Shown here: piece by piece, positions 1 to 5,233 of the stretch
How positions within the stretch are numbered: position 1 is the first letter of the stretch
Layout of the letters: each line of letters starts with the position of its first letter
IMG/VR virus record: IMGVR_UViG_3300014499_000025
Coordinates: 1 to 28,083 of that record
Source of the DNA: a virus
DNA: 28,083 bases
Strand: one strand, 5' to 3'
The notes under the pieces: model-generated
Databases searched by the model: none
Seen by the model: only the letters and a program-made list of their open reading frames with translations
What the model was told of the DNA's origin: nothing
Program-made: the position numbers and the translations under genes

Positions 1-199
1 CATAGAGATTGCATTTATCGGATAGCACAATAAACGTTATTTTCTATAAATTTTATATTGCTTGAAATATAGGGAAAAATCAATAAAATGTCAACCCCTC
101 ATCATTTCCTTGTCCAGACAATAGCAGCAATGTAAGGAAACCACCATTTTTTATCGCTCCCCCTGTTAGTTTTTCCTTCCTCATTTGTGGCAGAGAAAA

Positions 200-245
200 G
201 TAACATGGTATCCTCGTGTTACCAAAACGCAACACAGTGTTACAC
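200..245. promoter_or_regulatory. Cluster of GTGTTAC operator-like repeats
   Basis: GTGTTAC occurs at 216-222 and 237-243 as direct repeats 21 bp apart (two helical turns), and its inverse GTAACA at 200-205. The second copy lies in an 11-bp palindrome AACACAGTGTT (231-241). Two-turn phasing plus palindromy is typical of a regulator binding site. The binding protein is unknown. Confidence 0.35.
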
Positions 246-341
246 ATTTACATAGTTGCAATCCGTATAAATTTATCATAAGTTTCCCCATGTCGCGCCA
301 TCAGGCTGCGAAACATTGTAGACAGGTTTGCAAGCCTGAGT

Positions 342-365
342 GCCGGTAAGCTGCTCCTTACCGGC
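342..365 (+). other. Perfect 9-bp stem-loop in the leader of the first gene
   Basis: GCCGGTAAG (342-350) pairs perfectly with CTTACCGGC (357-365) around a 6-nt loop. No T-run follows, so it is not a canonical terminator. It sits 45 nt before the ATG at 411 and could be a leader RNA structure or protein-binding hairpin. Confidence 0.5.
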
Positions 366-410
366 CTCTACTCTCAAGAAAATCACAAAGGGGCAGCGGG
401 GCAGCGCACT

Positions 411-794
411 ATGAAGCACGATATTTCCAAAGTTATAAACCGCCTTATTGATTATAACCCCGATTTCGCAAAACGGGGCGACTGGATGCTCGTCCATTGG
501 TGGATCGATGAAGGCGCTGATCTTGAGAAAGACATTCTGCCGGCCATAGAGGAGTGCATCAGGCGCAAGCCGGGCATTGCCTCAATATCCTATTTCCGCC
601 CCGCTGTAGAGCGCCGCAAAGAGAATAGGCTGCTATTTGAGAAGGCAGCGAAAACATTTGTCAAAGAAGTCGTAAGCGATGAAATGAAGGCCAGAAATAT
701 CGCTTTCAAGCGCAAGATGAATATTTTCATAAACGCGCATGATGAGGCGTTTCTGTTGGGTTATGAACTAAAAAATGGAGAGGTGAAGGTTTAG
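411..794 (+). CDS. Small early phage protein, possibly replication-associated
   Basis: A 127-residue soluble protein with no signal peptide or membrane segment. I do not recognise a named family with certainty. The stretch around residues 25-75, with the pattern WW.DEGADLEKDILPAI followed by SISYFRPAVERR, resembles the C-terminal part of phage helix-turn-helix or replication-initiator proteins, in which a short 'line' of this kind follows the DNA-binding region. The N-terminal HTH of such proteins is absent, so this could be a stand-alone module or a shortened relative. The start ATG is preceded by a GGGGCAGCGGGG stretch, a poor ribosome site, and a stem-loop in the leader. The next coding gene is over 400 bp away across a structured non-coding block. 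Confidence 0.65.
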   Translation: MKHDISKVINRLIDYNPDFAKRGDWMLVHWWIDEGADLEKDILPAIEECIRRKPGIASISYFRPAVERRKENRLLFEKAAKTFVKEVVSDEMKARNIAFKRKMNIFINAHDEAFLLGYELKNGEVKV

Positions 795-1104
795 ACTGCT
801 GGGCGAGCGGTGAAATACGTCAGCACCCAGCATTAAGAGGACAATTACTGAGGGTCGGCAAAGTTGTCAAGTGGATGACTCATACCGCGAGGTAGAAGGA
901 ACCACTTCCGGGTGCAGGTGTTGCATAAAAGTTCCTTTGTGTACATGGGATAACCTCTCAAGGTACATTTGCATAAGCGACGGCGGCTCCGAAGTGCCTC
1001 AGTCCATGCAAGGGTCTAAACCGGTGTAGAAGCCGGGTTAGACTCTTATTGCCTTCGCTCCGGCTCACCTAAGTGCCTTGGTTAAGTAGTAAGTAAGAGG
1101 TAAC
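795..1104 (+). ncRNA. Candidate structured non-coding RNA
   Basis: There is no convincing ORF in this 310-nt block, but several helices can be drawn by eye. Stem 1: TGCTGGG 797-803 with CCCAGCA 826-832. Stem 2: GAGGT 889-893 with ACCTC 953-957, enclosing stem 3, AAGGAAC 896-902 with GTTCCTT 931-937. Stem 4: 1014-1024 with 1033-1043, 11 pairs with one A-G mismatch and an 8-nt loop. The motif AAGTGCC also recurs at about 992 and 1070. Just after it is a tiny frame (1105-1125, six residues) behind an AGAGG ribosome site, which could be a leader peptide. I could not match it to a known riboswitch, intron or tmRNA. Confidence 0.4.
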
Positions 1105-1210
1105 TATGAGAACGCTAAAACATTAACGGATAAACACCAACACCATTACATTACGAGAATTTCAAGCTAATCGCGTACTATTAACCGACTACATTTTAAG
1201 AAAGTTCAAC

Positions 1211-1708
1211 ATGATCCCGCAATTAGCTATAGGTAAGGGCAATCGGCTTGGTAAAATAGCATCTGAACGTGATGACGGTATGCTTACGCCTAAGTGGTTA
1301 TTCGAGCAGCTTGACGCGGTGTTCAAATTCGACCTGGACGCGGCTTGCACAAGTTATAATTGTTTATGTGACTATGGGTTCTATTTTGATGAAGGCACGA
1401 ATGCCCTTGAAATTGGTTGGGGGTTTAATCGTGTATTTTGCAACCCACCATTTTCCGGCAAGGCGGCATGGATGAAGAAGGCGCATCACGAGGTGCAAAA
1501 CAATAGTTGCCCTATCGTAGTGATGCTTCTGCCAACGAATAGCATGGATAGCAAGCCCTGGCATCAGTTCGTATATCCTCATTACAAATTCGACATTCTT
1601 GAGGGGCGTGTATCGTTTCTTGACCCGGTGACAATGCTGCCAAAGAAGGGAAATAATTCAGGGACGACTGTCGTTTATTTCATGAAAAAACCAAAGAGGC
1701 CGGTGTGA
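1211..1708 (+). CDS. Phage DNA N-6-adenine methyltransferase (Dam-type)
   Basis: This 165-residue protein transfers a methyl group from S-adenosylmethionine to adenine N6 in DNA. It matches the short phage Dam family: residues 24-45 have the typical opening TPKWLFEQLDAVFKFDLDAA, with the acidic FDLDAA motif, and the catalytic motif CNPPFS is at residues 77-82 (an NPPF version of DPPY). The rest (VVMLLPTNS, FLEGR-like and the closing NNSGTTVVYF) is characteristic and full length. The ribosome site is weak (AAGAAAG). As an early phage gene it probably protects phage DNA from host restriction. It is separate from the restriction-modification pair at 7866-9355. Its recognition sequence cannot be read from the protein. 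Confidence 0.9.
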   Translation: MIPQLAIGKGNRLGKIASERDDGMLTPKWLFEQLDAVFKFDLDAACTSYNCLCDYGFYFDEGTNALEIGWGFNRVFCNPPFSGKAAWMKKAHHEVQNNSCPIVVMLLPTNSMDSKPWHQFVYPHYKFDILEGRVSFLDPVTMLPKKGNNSGTTVVYFMKKPKRPV

Positions 1709-1775
1709 TATTTTTTGGTTTATTATGGGCTTCTGAAGTCGATCTCATGCGTTTGTGGTGGAAAGAGAGTCGCAC

Positions 1776-1949
1776 ATGGTGGTAGTGATTAAGACTTCTT
1801 TTTCTCATAACGAGGGATATTGCCCTGTGGTGTTGATCGATGACAAGTGCATGTACAGCGGCGAACGATATAAAACCCGTCTCGGAGCCATGAAAGACGC
1901 TATAAAGTGGGCTAAGAAACTCAAATGGCCGAAACAGAAGTGTCATTAG
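1776..1949 (+). CDS. Small hypothetical phage protein
   Basis: The frame is open from a GTG at 1755, but the ATG at 1776 follows a purine-rich ribosome site (GAAAGAGAG, 1761-1769) and is preferred, giving 57 residues. The protein is basic at the C-terminus (KDAIKWAKKLKWPKQK) and has no recognisable domain. It lies in a run of plus-strand small early genes between the Dam methyltransferase and the ASCH protein, and probably belongs to the same transcription unit. No function can be assigned. Confidence 0.55.
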   Translation: MVVVIKTSFSHNEGYCPVVLIDDKCMYSGERYKTRLGAMKDAIKWAKKLKWPKQKCH

Positions 1950-1968
1950 AATCAAGGAGGTGATGACG

Positions 1969-2328
1969 ATGGTGGCCTTTAACTTCAAAAAGCAATTTGC
2001 CGATGCTGTAGAATCCGGCGAGAAGCTGCAAACCATACGCCGCACGCGAAGGGCTAATGTGGGCGATAAGGTGCAGCTCTATACTGGAATGCGCGCGTCT
2101 GAATGCAGGTTATTGAGAGAAGCAAAATGCGTTGCAGTTGATTCTGTCTTGCTAGACGTGGAACGCCCTTATTTCAGTCAACCGGGATGGTGGCCTAAAG
2201 ACTGTGATGAATTTGCAAGGCGCGATGGATTCCGCACATACTTCGATATGTATGCGTTCTTTTTTAACCAGTACGGAAAACCTCAATTTGAGGGATACGT
2301 TTATCTTTTCAGCGCGAAAGACGATTAA
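1969..2328 (+). CDS. ASCH-domain protein
   Basis: A 119-residue protein of the ASCH (PUA-like, RNA-binding) type. The opening VAFNFKKQFADAVESGEKLQTIRR, then VGDKVQLYTGMRASECRLL, is the typical ASCH pattern seen in many phage proteins: a basic QTIRR turn and the GDKVQLYTG strand around residues 33-50. The C-terminal half has FARRDGF and a closing strand GYVYLFS. I chose ATG 1969 rather than the upstream GTG at 1960 because an ideal AAGGAGG (1954-1960) lies 8 nt before it and would overlap the earlier start. ASCH proteins are thought to bind RNA or modified nucleotides; the phage role is unknown. ATG of the next gene follows the stop by one base. Confidence 0.8.
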   Translation: MVAFNFKKQFADAVESGEKLQTIRRTRRANVGDKVQLYTGMRASECRLLREAKCVAVDSVLLDVERPYFSQPGWWPKDCDEFARRDGFRTYFDMYAFFFNQYGKPQFEGYVYLFSAKDD

Positions 2329-2329
2329 C

Positions 2330-2674
2330 ATGGCATGGAACCCCGATCACTCTGCCGGCGCTGGCAAACCGATAATCGAGCGCCCGGACAATCCCCTATC
2401 CCTCTCGACCGACGAGTTGCTGGCATGGCGTGAGCAAAGGCTCAGGATGTTTATGAGCGCTGAATATATTGCTGAAATGCACGCATTCGTCTATCTGGCA
2501 GCCAGGAGAAGGTTTCTAAAGCTTTATCGTGAGCATCGTAAAACGAAAATAGGCTGCCGCATGTCAGAGATAGACTTCATGCGTTGCATGGCGCCAAATG
2601 CTGAAAATGCGATTTACCACATGGAGCGTGTCAGCACGAAGGATACTTTTTTCAATGGGAGCGTGAGAATATGA
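2330..2674 (+). CDS. Hypothetical phage protein
   Basis: The reading frame is open further upstream, but the ATG at 2330, one base after the stop of the ASCH gene, is the sensible start and gives 114 residues beginning MAWNPDHSAGAGKP. The middle is helical and arginine-rich (LAARRRFLKLYREHRKTK), suggesting nucleic-acid contact, but I recognise no family. It overlaps the next gene by 4 bp (ATGA), so the two are translationally coupled. Confidence 0.65.
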   Translation: MAWNPDHSAGAGKPIIERPDNPLSLSTDELLAWREQRLRMFMSAEYIAEMHAFVYLAARRRFLKLYREHRKTKIGCRMSEIDFMRCMAPNAENAIYHMERVSTKDTFFNGSVRI

Positions 2675-2892
2675 CAAGTCCGCGCATGAAAGCCCGCGAC
2701 GAACGCAGATTGACCTACTCAGGAAAACGCTGCCCGCATGACGGCTCACGAGAATATTACACGGAATCAGGTGAGTGTGTTGAATGCCAGTCCTATCATC
2801 ACGCCGTTAAGGAGTTGAGGATTGAAGGGGTGGACGGTCGTACGGAAGGCCAGAAAGCAGTGAAGAAATTGCAGGAGAAGTACCGCAAATGA
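2671..2892 (+). CDS. Small Cys-containing (zinc-ribbon-like) phage protein
   Basis: A 73-residue basic protein with a Cys/His set CPHDG ... CVECQ (about residues 21-41) that could bind a zinc ion, although one pair is C-x-H rather than C-x-x-C. The C-terminal half is a charged helix (EGQKAVKKLQEKYRK). It overlaps both neighbours by ATGA, so it belongs to the same translationally coupled operon. Function unknown. Confidence 0.65.
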   Translation: MTSPRMKARDERRLTYSGKRCPHDGSREYYTESGECVECQSYHHAVKELRIEGVDGRTEGQKAVKKLQEKYRK

Positions 2893-3158
2893 CGGAGGAA
2901 ATGAAACATGGTCTCAGCTATACGGACGCTAGACTGAATGGGCTTCCGACCTTCATAGGTAGAAACCCCTGTAAGAAGTGTGGCGGCAAAATCCGGCGTC
3001 TCAGCAATTGCAAATGCATAAATTGTGTGCCTAAACTAATAAAGTTGAAGCCGCCCTCCGGCGTTGTGGCTAAACCACACAAAATGACCGTTGCGGATGC
3101 GATGAAAAATGTGGATTATTCGCAAGATGAAGTTATAATCAGCTGGGGTTGTCTATGA
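2889..3158 (+). CDS. Small zinc-ribbon phage protein
   Basis: An 89-residue protein with a clear four-cysteine cluster, CKKCGGKIRRLSNCKCINC at residues about 28-46, the layout of a treble-clef or ribbon zinc site. A C-terminal segment VADAMKNVDYSQDE follows. It starts within the previous gene (ATGA overlap) and is the last plus-strand gene before the minus-strand operon. Its final codons (ISWGCL) lie in a GGGGTTGTC sequence that may be the outer end of the rearranged IS1595-type module next door, so the C-terminus could have been altered by that insertion. Confidence 0.65.
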   Translation: MTEEMKHGLSYTDARLNGLPTFIGRNPCKKCGGKIRRLSNCKCINCVPKLIKLKPPSGVVAKPHKMTVADAMKNVDYSQDEVIISWGCL

Positions 3159-3182
3159 GTAGACATGAACGACACATAGTCT
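3151..3182. terminator. Imperfect hairpin between convergent genes
   Basis: CTATG-x-GT near 3152-3160 pairs with AC-x-CATAG near 3171-3181, giving about nine of eleven pairs around a short loop, exactly between the convergent stops at 3158 (plus) and 3184 (minus). There is no strong T-run, so this is at best a weak bidirectional terminator. Confidence 0.3.
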
Positions 3183-3183
3183 A

Positions 3184-3507
3184 TCATAACCATTTTGCCT
3201 CGTCCTTTGCGTCATCAGCTTTCGCTCGCCACCATTCATCAAACGAAAGCGGCCAGCCGATTACTCCTTTAGGGATAATCCACTCGTTCTTGAATAGTGC
3301 ATTGACCGCGTCTCTATCTTCCACAGGAATAGGATTTTTGAATCCCTGAATATCCAATACTTCCGCTATCGTTAACGTAGAGGTGACAATTTTTAAGCGC
3401 CCATTATTTGCTTCATCGAATAACTGAGTTATTACATCCGCCCTGCCAACCTCATCCTTTAGCCAAGCCAAAAACGTGCAGGAATCAAAATAAATCACCT
3501 CAGACAT
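3184..3507 (-). CDS. PIN-domain toxin-like protein, C-terminally altered
   Basis: A 107-residue protein. The opening IYFDSCTFLAWLKDE carries the first catalytic aspartate of PIN ribonucleases, and TSTLTIAEVL with its glutamate is the second conserved element. PIN toxins usually have about 130-150 residues and end with a KxxDAIHxA helix followed by a TxD motif. Here the sequence leaves the family after about residue 83 and ends in a different tail, FDEWWRAKADDAKDEAK, without the third acidic site in its normal place. The gene overlaps the upstream chimeric ORF by 8 bp, as PIN toxins overlap their antitoxins. It is probably a truncated and inactive toxin with a substituted tail, although a short active form cannot be excluded. 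Its tail recurs at 6636-6704. Confidence 0.75.
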   Translation of the reverse strand: MSEVIYFDSCTFLAWLKDEVGRADVITQLFDEANNGRLKIVTSTLTIAEVLDIQGFKNPIPVEDRDAVNALFKNEWIIPKGVIGWPLSFDEWWRAKADDAKDEAKWL

Positions 3508-4396
3508 ATTGCTTCAGGATACCCCTCGTCATTTTGTAATCGGATACCCCTTCCGCAGGAACTATTGGAAAGATTTTATCTACCCTTATTGCATAAGGAA
3601 TGCCTTTGCCGGAGTATTTAATCAAGCCCTCTGCTTCTACACGTTGCTCATAGAATTTATATGCGCTGTCAAATACATCTCGCTCAGCAGCAGTACAAAG
3701 AATACGGGCGGAATATAAGGGTTCGATTATGGCAAACTCTGGTGTATCTTCACTATCAAGCACCAATAGTTTTCCTTCAATCGCCCCATATTCAGTAAAT
3801 GCGCCTTCAAGGACTACATTCACATTTCCTTTAATAGTCGCGCCTATATTTGTTGGTTTTTTATTGAACCATGCGCCACGCTCTACAAGAGAGAAAACAG
3901 CCTCTTTTCCTACCGGGCCACGGCCAAGATGTTTGCGGTCTTTCGCATGTTTATTCTTCTCTTTGCCACCAACATACGTCTCATCGGCTTCAACAGTCTT
4001 ACCCTCGCCGCCCATCGGTTCAATGTGCAGAACACGCATTGCTTCGCGCAAGCGATGAGCCATAAACCACGCTGTATTATACTGCACTTCAAGAATGCGG
4101 TGAAGCTGATGCGCTGATATGCCCTTTTTGCTAGAAGCCAAAAGATGCGCAGCCTGTAACCATTTCGTCAAAGGAACATGGCTAGACTCAAATACAGTGC
4201 CAACTTTTACCGTGAATTGCTTGCGGCAGTTATAGCATTTCCACAAACCGGGGCGCGTGGCTTTGCCCTTCAAACGATTAAGGCGTTCTACGCTTCCGCA
4301 ATGCGGGCAATTTGCGCCGTTCGGCCACAAGATACTTTCGAGGTGCAGGATTGCGGCCTCTTCATTGTGGAATTGGGGTTGAGATAATTTACTCAT
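3500..4396 (-). CDS. Chimera: IS1595-type transposase N-terminus fused to PIN-partner (antitoxin-like) C-terminus
   Basis: 298 residues made of two unrelated parts. Residues 1 to about 172 are an IS1595/ISXO2-like transposase: zinc ribbon with C30, C33, C54 and C57, a helix-turn-helix region, and the first catalytic aspartate D138 in VEADETYVGGKEKNKH. The second aspartate and the N..E motif are missing. From about residue 185 to 298 the sequence instead matches the protein usually encoded just upstream of PIN toxins: YGAIEGKL, RVEAEGLIKY and a closing RGIL. The PIN gene follows with an 8-bp overlap. The ORF runs through the junction without a stop, so a fusion protein could be made, with transposase DNA binding joined to an antitoxin C-terminus. 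Transposition activity is lost. The start ATG lacks a strong ribosome site (GAAAGG is 7-12 nt upstream). Confidence 0.75.
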   Translation of the reverse strand: MSKLSQPQFHNEEAAILHLESILWPNGANCPHCGSVERLNRLKGKATRPGLWKCYNCRKQFTVKVGTVFESSHVPLTKWLQAAHLLASSKKGISAHQLHRILEVQYNTAWFMAHRLREAMRVLHIEPMGGEGKTVEADETYVGGKEKNKHAKDRKHLGRGPVGKEAVFSLVERGAWFNKKPTNIGATIKGNVNVVLEGAFTEYGAIEGKLLVLDSEDTPEFAIIEPLYSARILCTAAERDVFDSAYKFYEQRVEAEGLIKYSGKGIPYAIRVDKIFPIVPAEGVSDYKMTRGILKQYV

Positions 4397-4423
4397 AGGA
4401 TTAACCTTTCAGATTATGAGCAA

Positions 4424-4452
4424 ACACTACACCTTGTTTCTGGGTTTGTCAA
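4424..4452 (-). promoter_or_regulatory. Promoter for the chimeric transposase gene
   Basis: On the minus strand TTGACA (4447-4452) is followed after 17 bp by TAGTGT (4424-4429), about 28 nt before the ATG. The -35 is perfect and the -10 is mediocre. Placement just inside a GGGATT-type end mirrors the promoter of the intact element at 6903-6931. Confidence 0.45.
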
Positions 4453-4629
4453 CTACGCAATCCCCCTTTCTTTCATTAGTGAATATGGCTTACCCGTTTG
4501 AAGAACGATATCGCCTTTACGATGCCCTTCCAAAACTTCGTAGTGATACCATAAGCGATCTAATTCCTTGCTGGTTTCTCCAGTCCATTTGCACGCATCG
4601 CCTTTGAAGTAATAATCAGCTTTCTCCAT
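4453..4629 (-). CDS. Conserved small phage protein (58 residues)
   Basis: A gene too short for most ORF callers. The ATG at 4629 has a good AAGGAG ribosome site 8 nt upstream. The protein opens MEKADYYFKGDACKWTGE and continues with LWYHYEVLEGHRKGD, a pattern I recognise from small phage proteins (YFKG.A..WTG...LEGH..G), with no known function. It is the second gene of the leftward operon behind 4642-4872. The last residues (KERGIA) and its stop codon are encoded by GGGGGATTGCGTAG, which resembles the outer end of an IS1595 element, so the natural C-terminus may have been replaced. Confidence 0.7.
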   Translation of the reverse strand: MEKADYYFKGDACKWTGETSKELDRLWYHYEVLEGHRKGDIVLQTGKPYSLMKERGIA

Positions 4630-4641
4630 GTACGTATCTCC

Positions 4642-4872
4642 TTACAAAACTGTGTGGAATTGACCGTGTGAATTTACATTGCCAGCGAATACTTCGCTCA
4701 ATACCTGCGGCGATACTTCAAACTGGTAGCCAAGGGTGCGAATATGACGCATATCGCTCTCAGTGAGCGTTTTACGGCCCAGCAATTGGCAAAATACGCG
4801 GGAGTCATCGCAATTAGGATAAACCGTGTCCTTGCCATAAACCTGTTTGATGATGATGTATAATGTACGCAT
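4642..4872 (-). CDS. Hypothetical small phage protein, first gene of leftward operon
   Basis: A 76-residue protein with no family I recognise. The start is well supported: AGGAG lies 8 nt upstream of the ATG, and a near-consensus promoter is 54 nt upstream (4926-4954). The body contains LLGRKTLTESDMRHIRTLGY, which could be a short helical DNA-binding segment, but this is not conclusive. The position behind an operator-bearing divergent promoter makes it a candidate regulator or early anti-host protein. Confidence 0.65.
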   Translation of the reverse strand: MRTLYIIIKQVYGKDTVYPNCDDSRVFCQLLGRKTLTESDMRHIRTLGYQFEVSPQVLSEVFAGNVNSHGQFHTVL

Positions 4873-4925
4873 GGTTTTTACTCCTGGGTTGTGGGTTAAC
4901 GTCCATTGCCTGATGCAATAAATAA

Positions 4926-4954
4926 GTTATAGGATTTTGTGTCCACAAAGTCAA
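4926..4954 (-). promoter_or_regulatory. Leftward promoter with palindromic operator in its spacer
   Basis: On the minus strand TTGACT (4949-4954), a 17-bp spacer and TATAAC (4926-4931) form a near-consensus sigma-70 promoter for the gene at 4642-4872. The spacer contains the perfect palindrome TTTGTG-TC-CACAAA (4936-4949), so a protein bound there would block polymerase. Confidence 0.65.
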
Positions 4955-4977
4955 CTGTTATTTTATATTATTTCCAC

Positions 4978-4994
4978 TTTTTGTGCACACATTT
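4978..4994. promoter_or_regulatory. Second operator-like palindrome
   Basis: TGTGCACA (4982-4989) is a perfect 8-bp palindrome preceded by TTT, giving the same TTTGTG half-site as at 4936-4949. Its centre lies 43 bp from the first site and just upstream of the rightward -35 at 4998. One regulator could act on both divergent promoters. Confidence 0.4.
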
Positions 4995-4997
4995 ATC

Positions 4998-5025
4998 TTG
5001 ACGTGTTTTATCAGTGTGTTATTAT
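4998..5025 (+). promoter_or_regulatory. Rightward promoter, probably giving a leaderless mRNA
   Basis: TTGACG (4998-5003), a 16-bp spacer and TATTAT (5020-5025). Transcription would begin at about 5031-5033, which is the ATG of the next gene. Either the message is leaderless or the upstream AGG directly before ATG is used by a longer transcript. Confidence 0.5.
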
Positions 5026-5030
5026 GAGGT

Positions 5031-5210
5031 ATGGACAATAAAACACATGTGCTTAAAGTAAGGGTAACAGAGGCTGAAGCCTTGAGCGCGTTTGACGATG
5101 CTGCGGCGCGCGGATTCACTTTGTCTAAGTTGGTAAGGATACTTCTTAAGAATGAGCGCTGCCGCCGACAGAGAAAGAGAAAGCCTGATACAGGAATTCA
5201 AGAAAAATAA
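5031..5210 (+). CDS. Small ribbon-helix-helix-like protein (59 residues)
   Basis: An ORF of 59 residues, too short for usual cut-offs. The region LKVRVTEAEALSAFDDAAARGFTLSKLVRILLKNE (written here in pieces: LKVRVTEAEAL, then FDDAAARGFTLSKLVRILL) has the strand, helix, turn and helix order of Arc/CopG/MobC-type DNA-binding proteins. The C-terminal tail RRQRKRKP is strongly basic. It lies 23 bp upstream of the helicase gene, behind its own promoter and two palindromes, so it is a good candidate for the regulator that binds 4936-4989, possibly autoregulating. No experimental homologue is named. Confidence 0.6.
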   Translation: MDNKTHVLKVRVTEAEALSAFDDAAARGFTLSKLVRILLKNERCRRQRKRKPDTGIQEK

Positions 5211-5233
5211 ATGGTTGCGAATAATAAGCCATT

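Larger units (their letters stand above)
1..410. other. Non-coding, AT-rich upstream region with repeats and a hairpin
   Basis: I see no convincing gene here; the only long frame is a minus-strand shadow of the next gene. The first 180 bases are AT-rich with no recognisable site. From 200 the sequence carries GTGTTAC-type repeats (separate entry), and from 318 to 365 two inverted repeats occur: an almost perfect 16-bp palindrome CAGGTTTGCAAGCCTG and a strong stem-loop (separate entry). No clean -35/-10 pair with usual spacing was found, although an AT-rich stretch around 266-280 could be a -10 region. The region probably is the leader and control region of the gene at 411. Confidence 0.5.

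Noticed and set aside
1-199. Phage attachment site or integrase end
   Set aside because: No integrase, tRNA end or duplicated core is visible at this edge.
795-1104. Group I or group II intron
   Set aside because: I could not find a group II domain V or the group I P-Q-R-S core, and no split gene flanks the block.
1105-1125. Six-codon ORF with AGAGG ribosome site as a gene
   Set aside because: Too short to support as a gene; mentioned only as a possible leader peptide.
3149-3349. Plus-strand frame of 66 residues
   Set aside because: Antisense to the PIN gene; serine/histidine-rich composition is a typical shadow.
3135-4474. Clean 8-bp target duplication around the chimeric element
   Set aside because: The flanks outside GGGG (3145) and the GGGATT end (4464) do not match, so the module is treated as rearranged.
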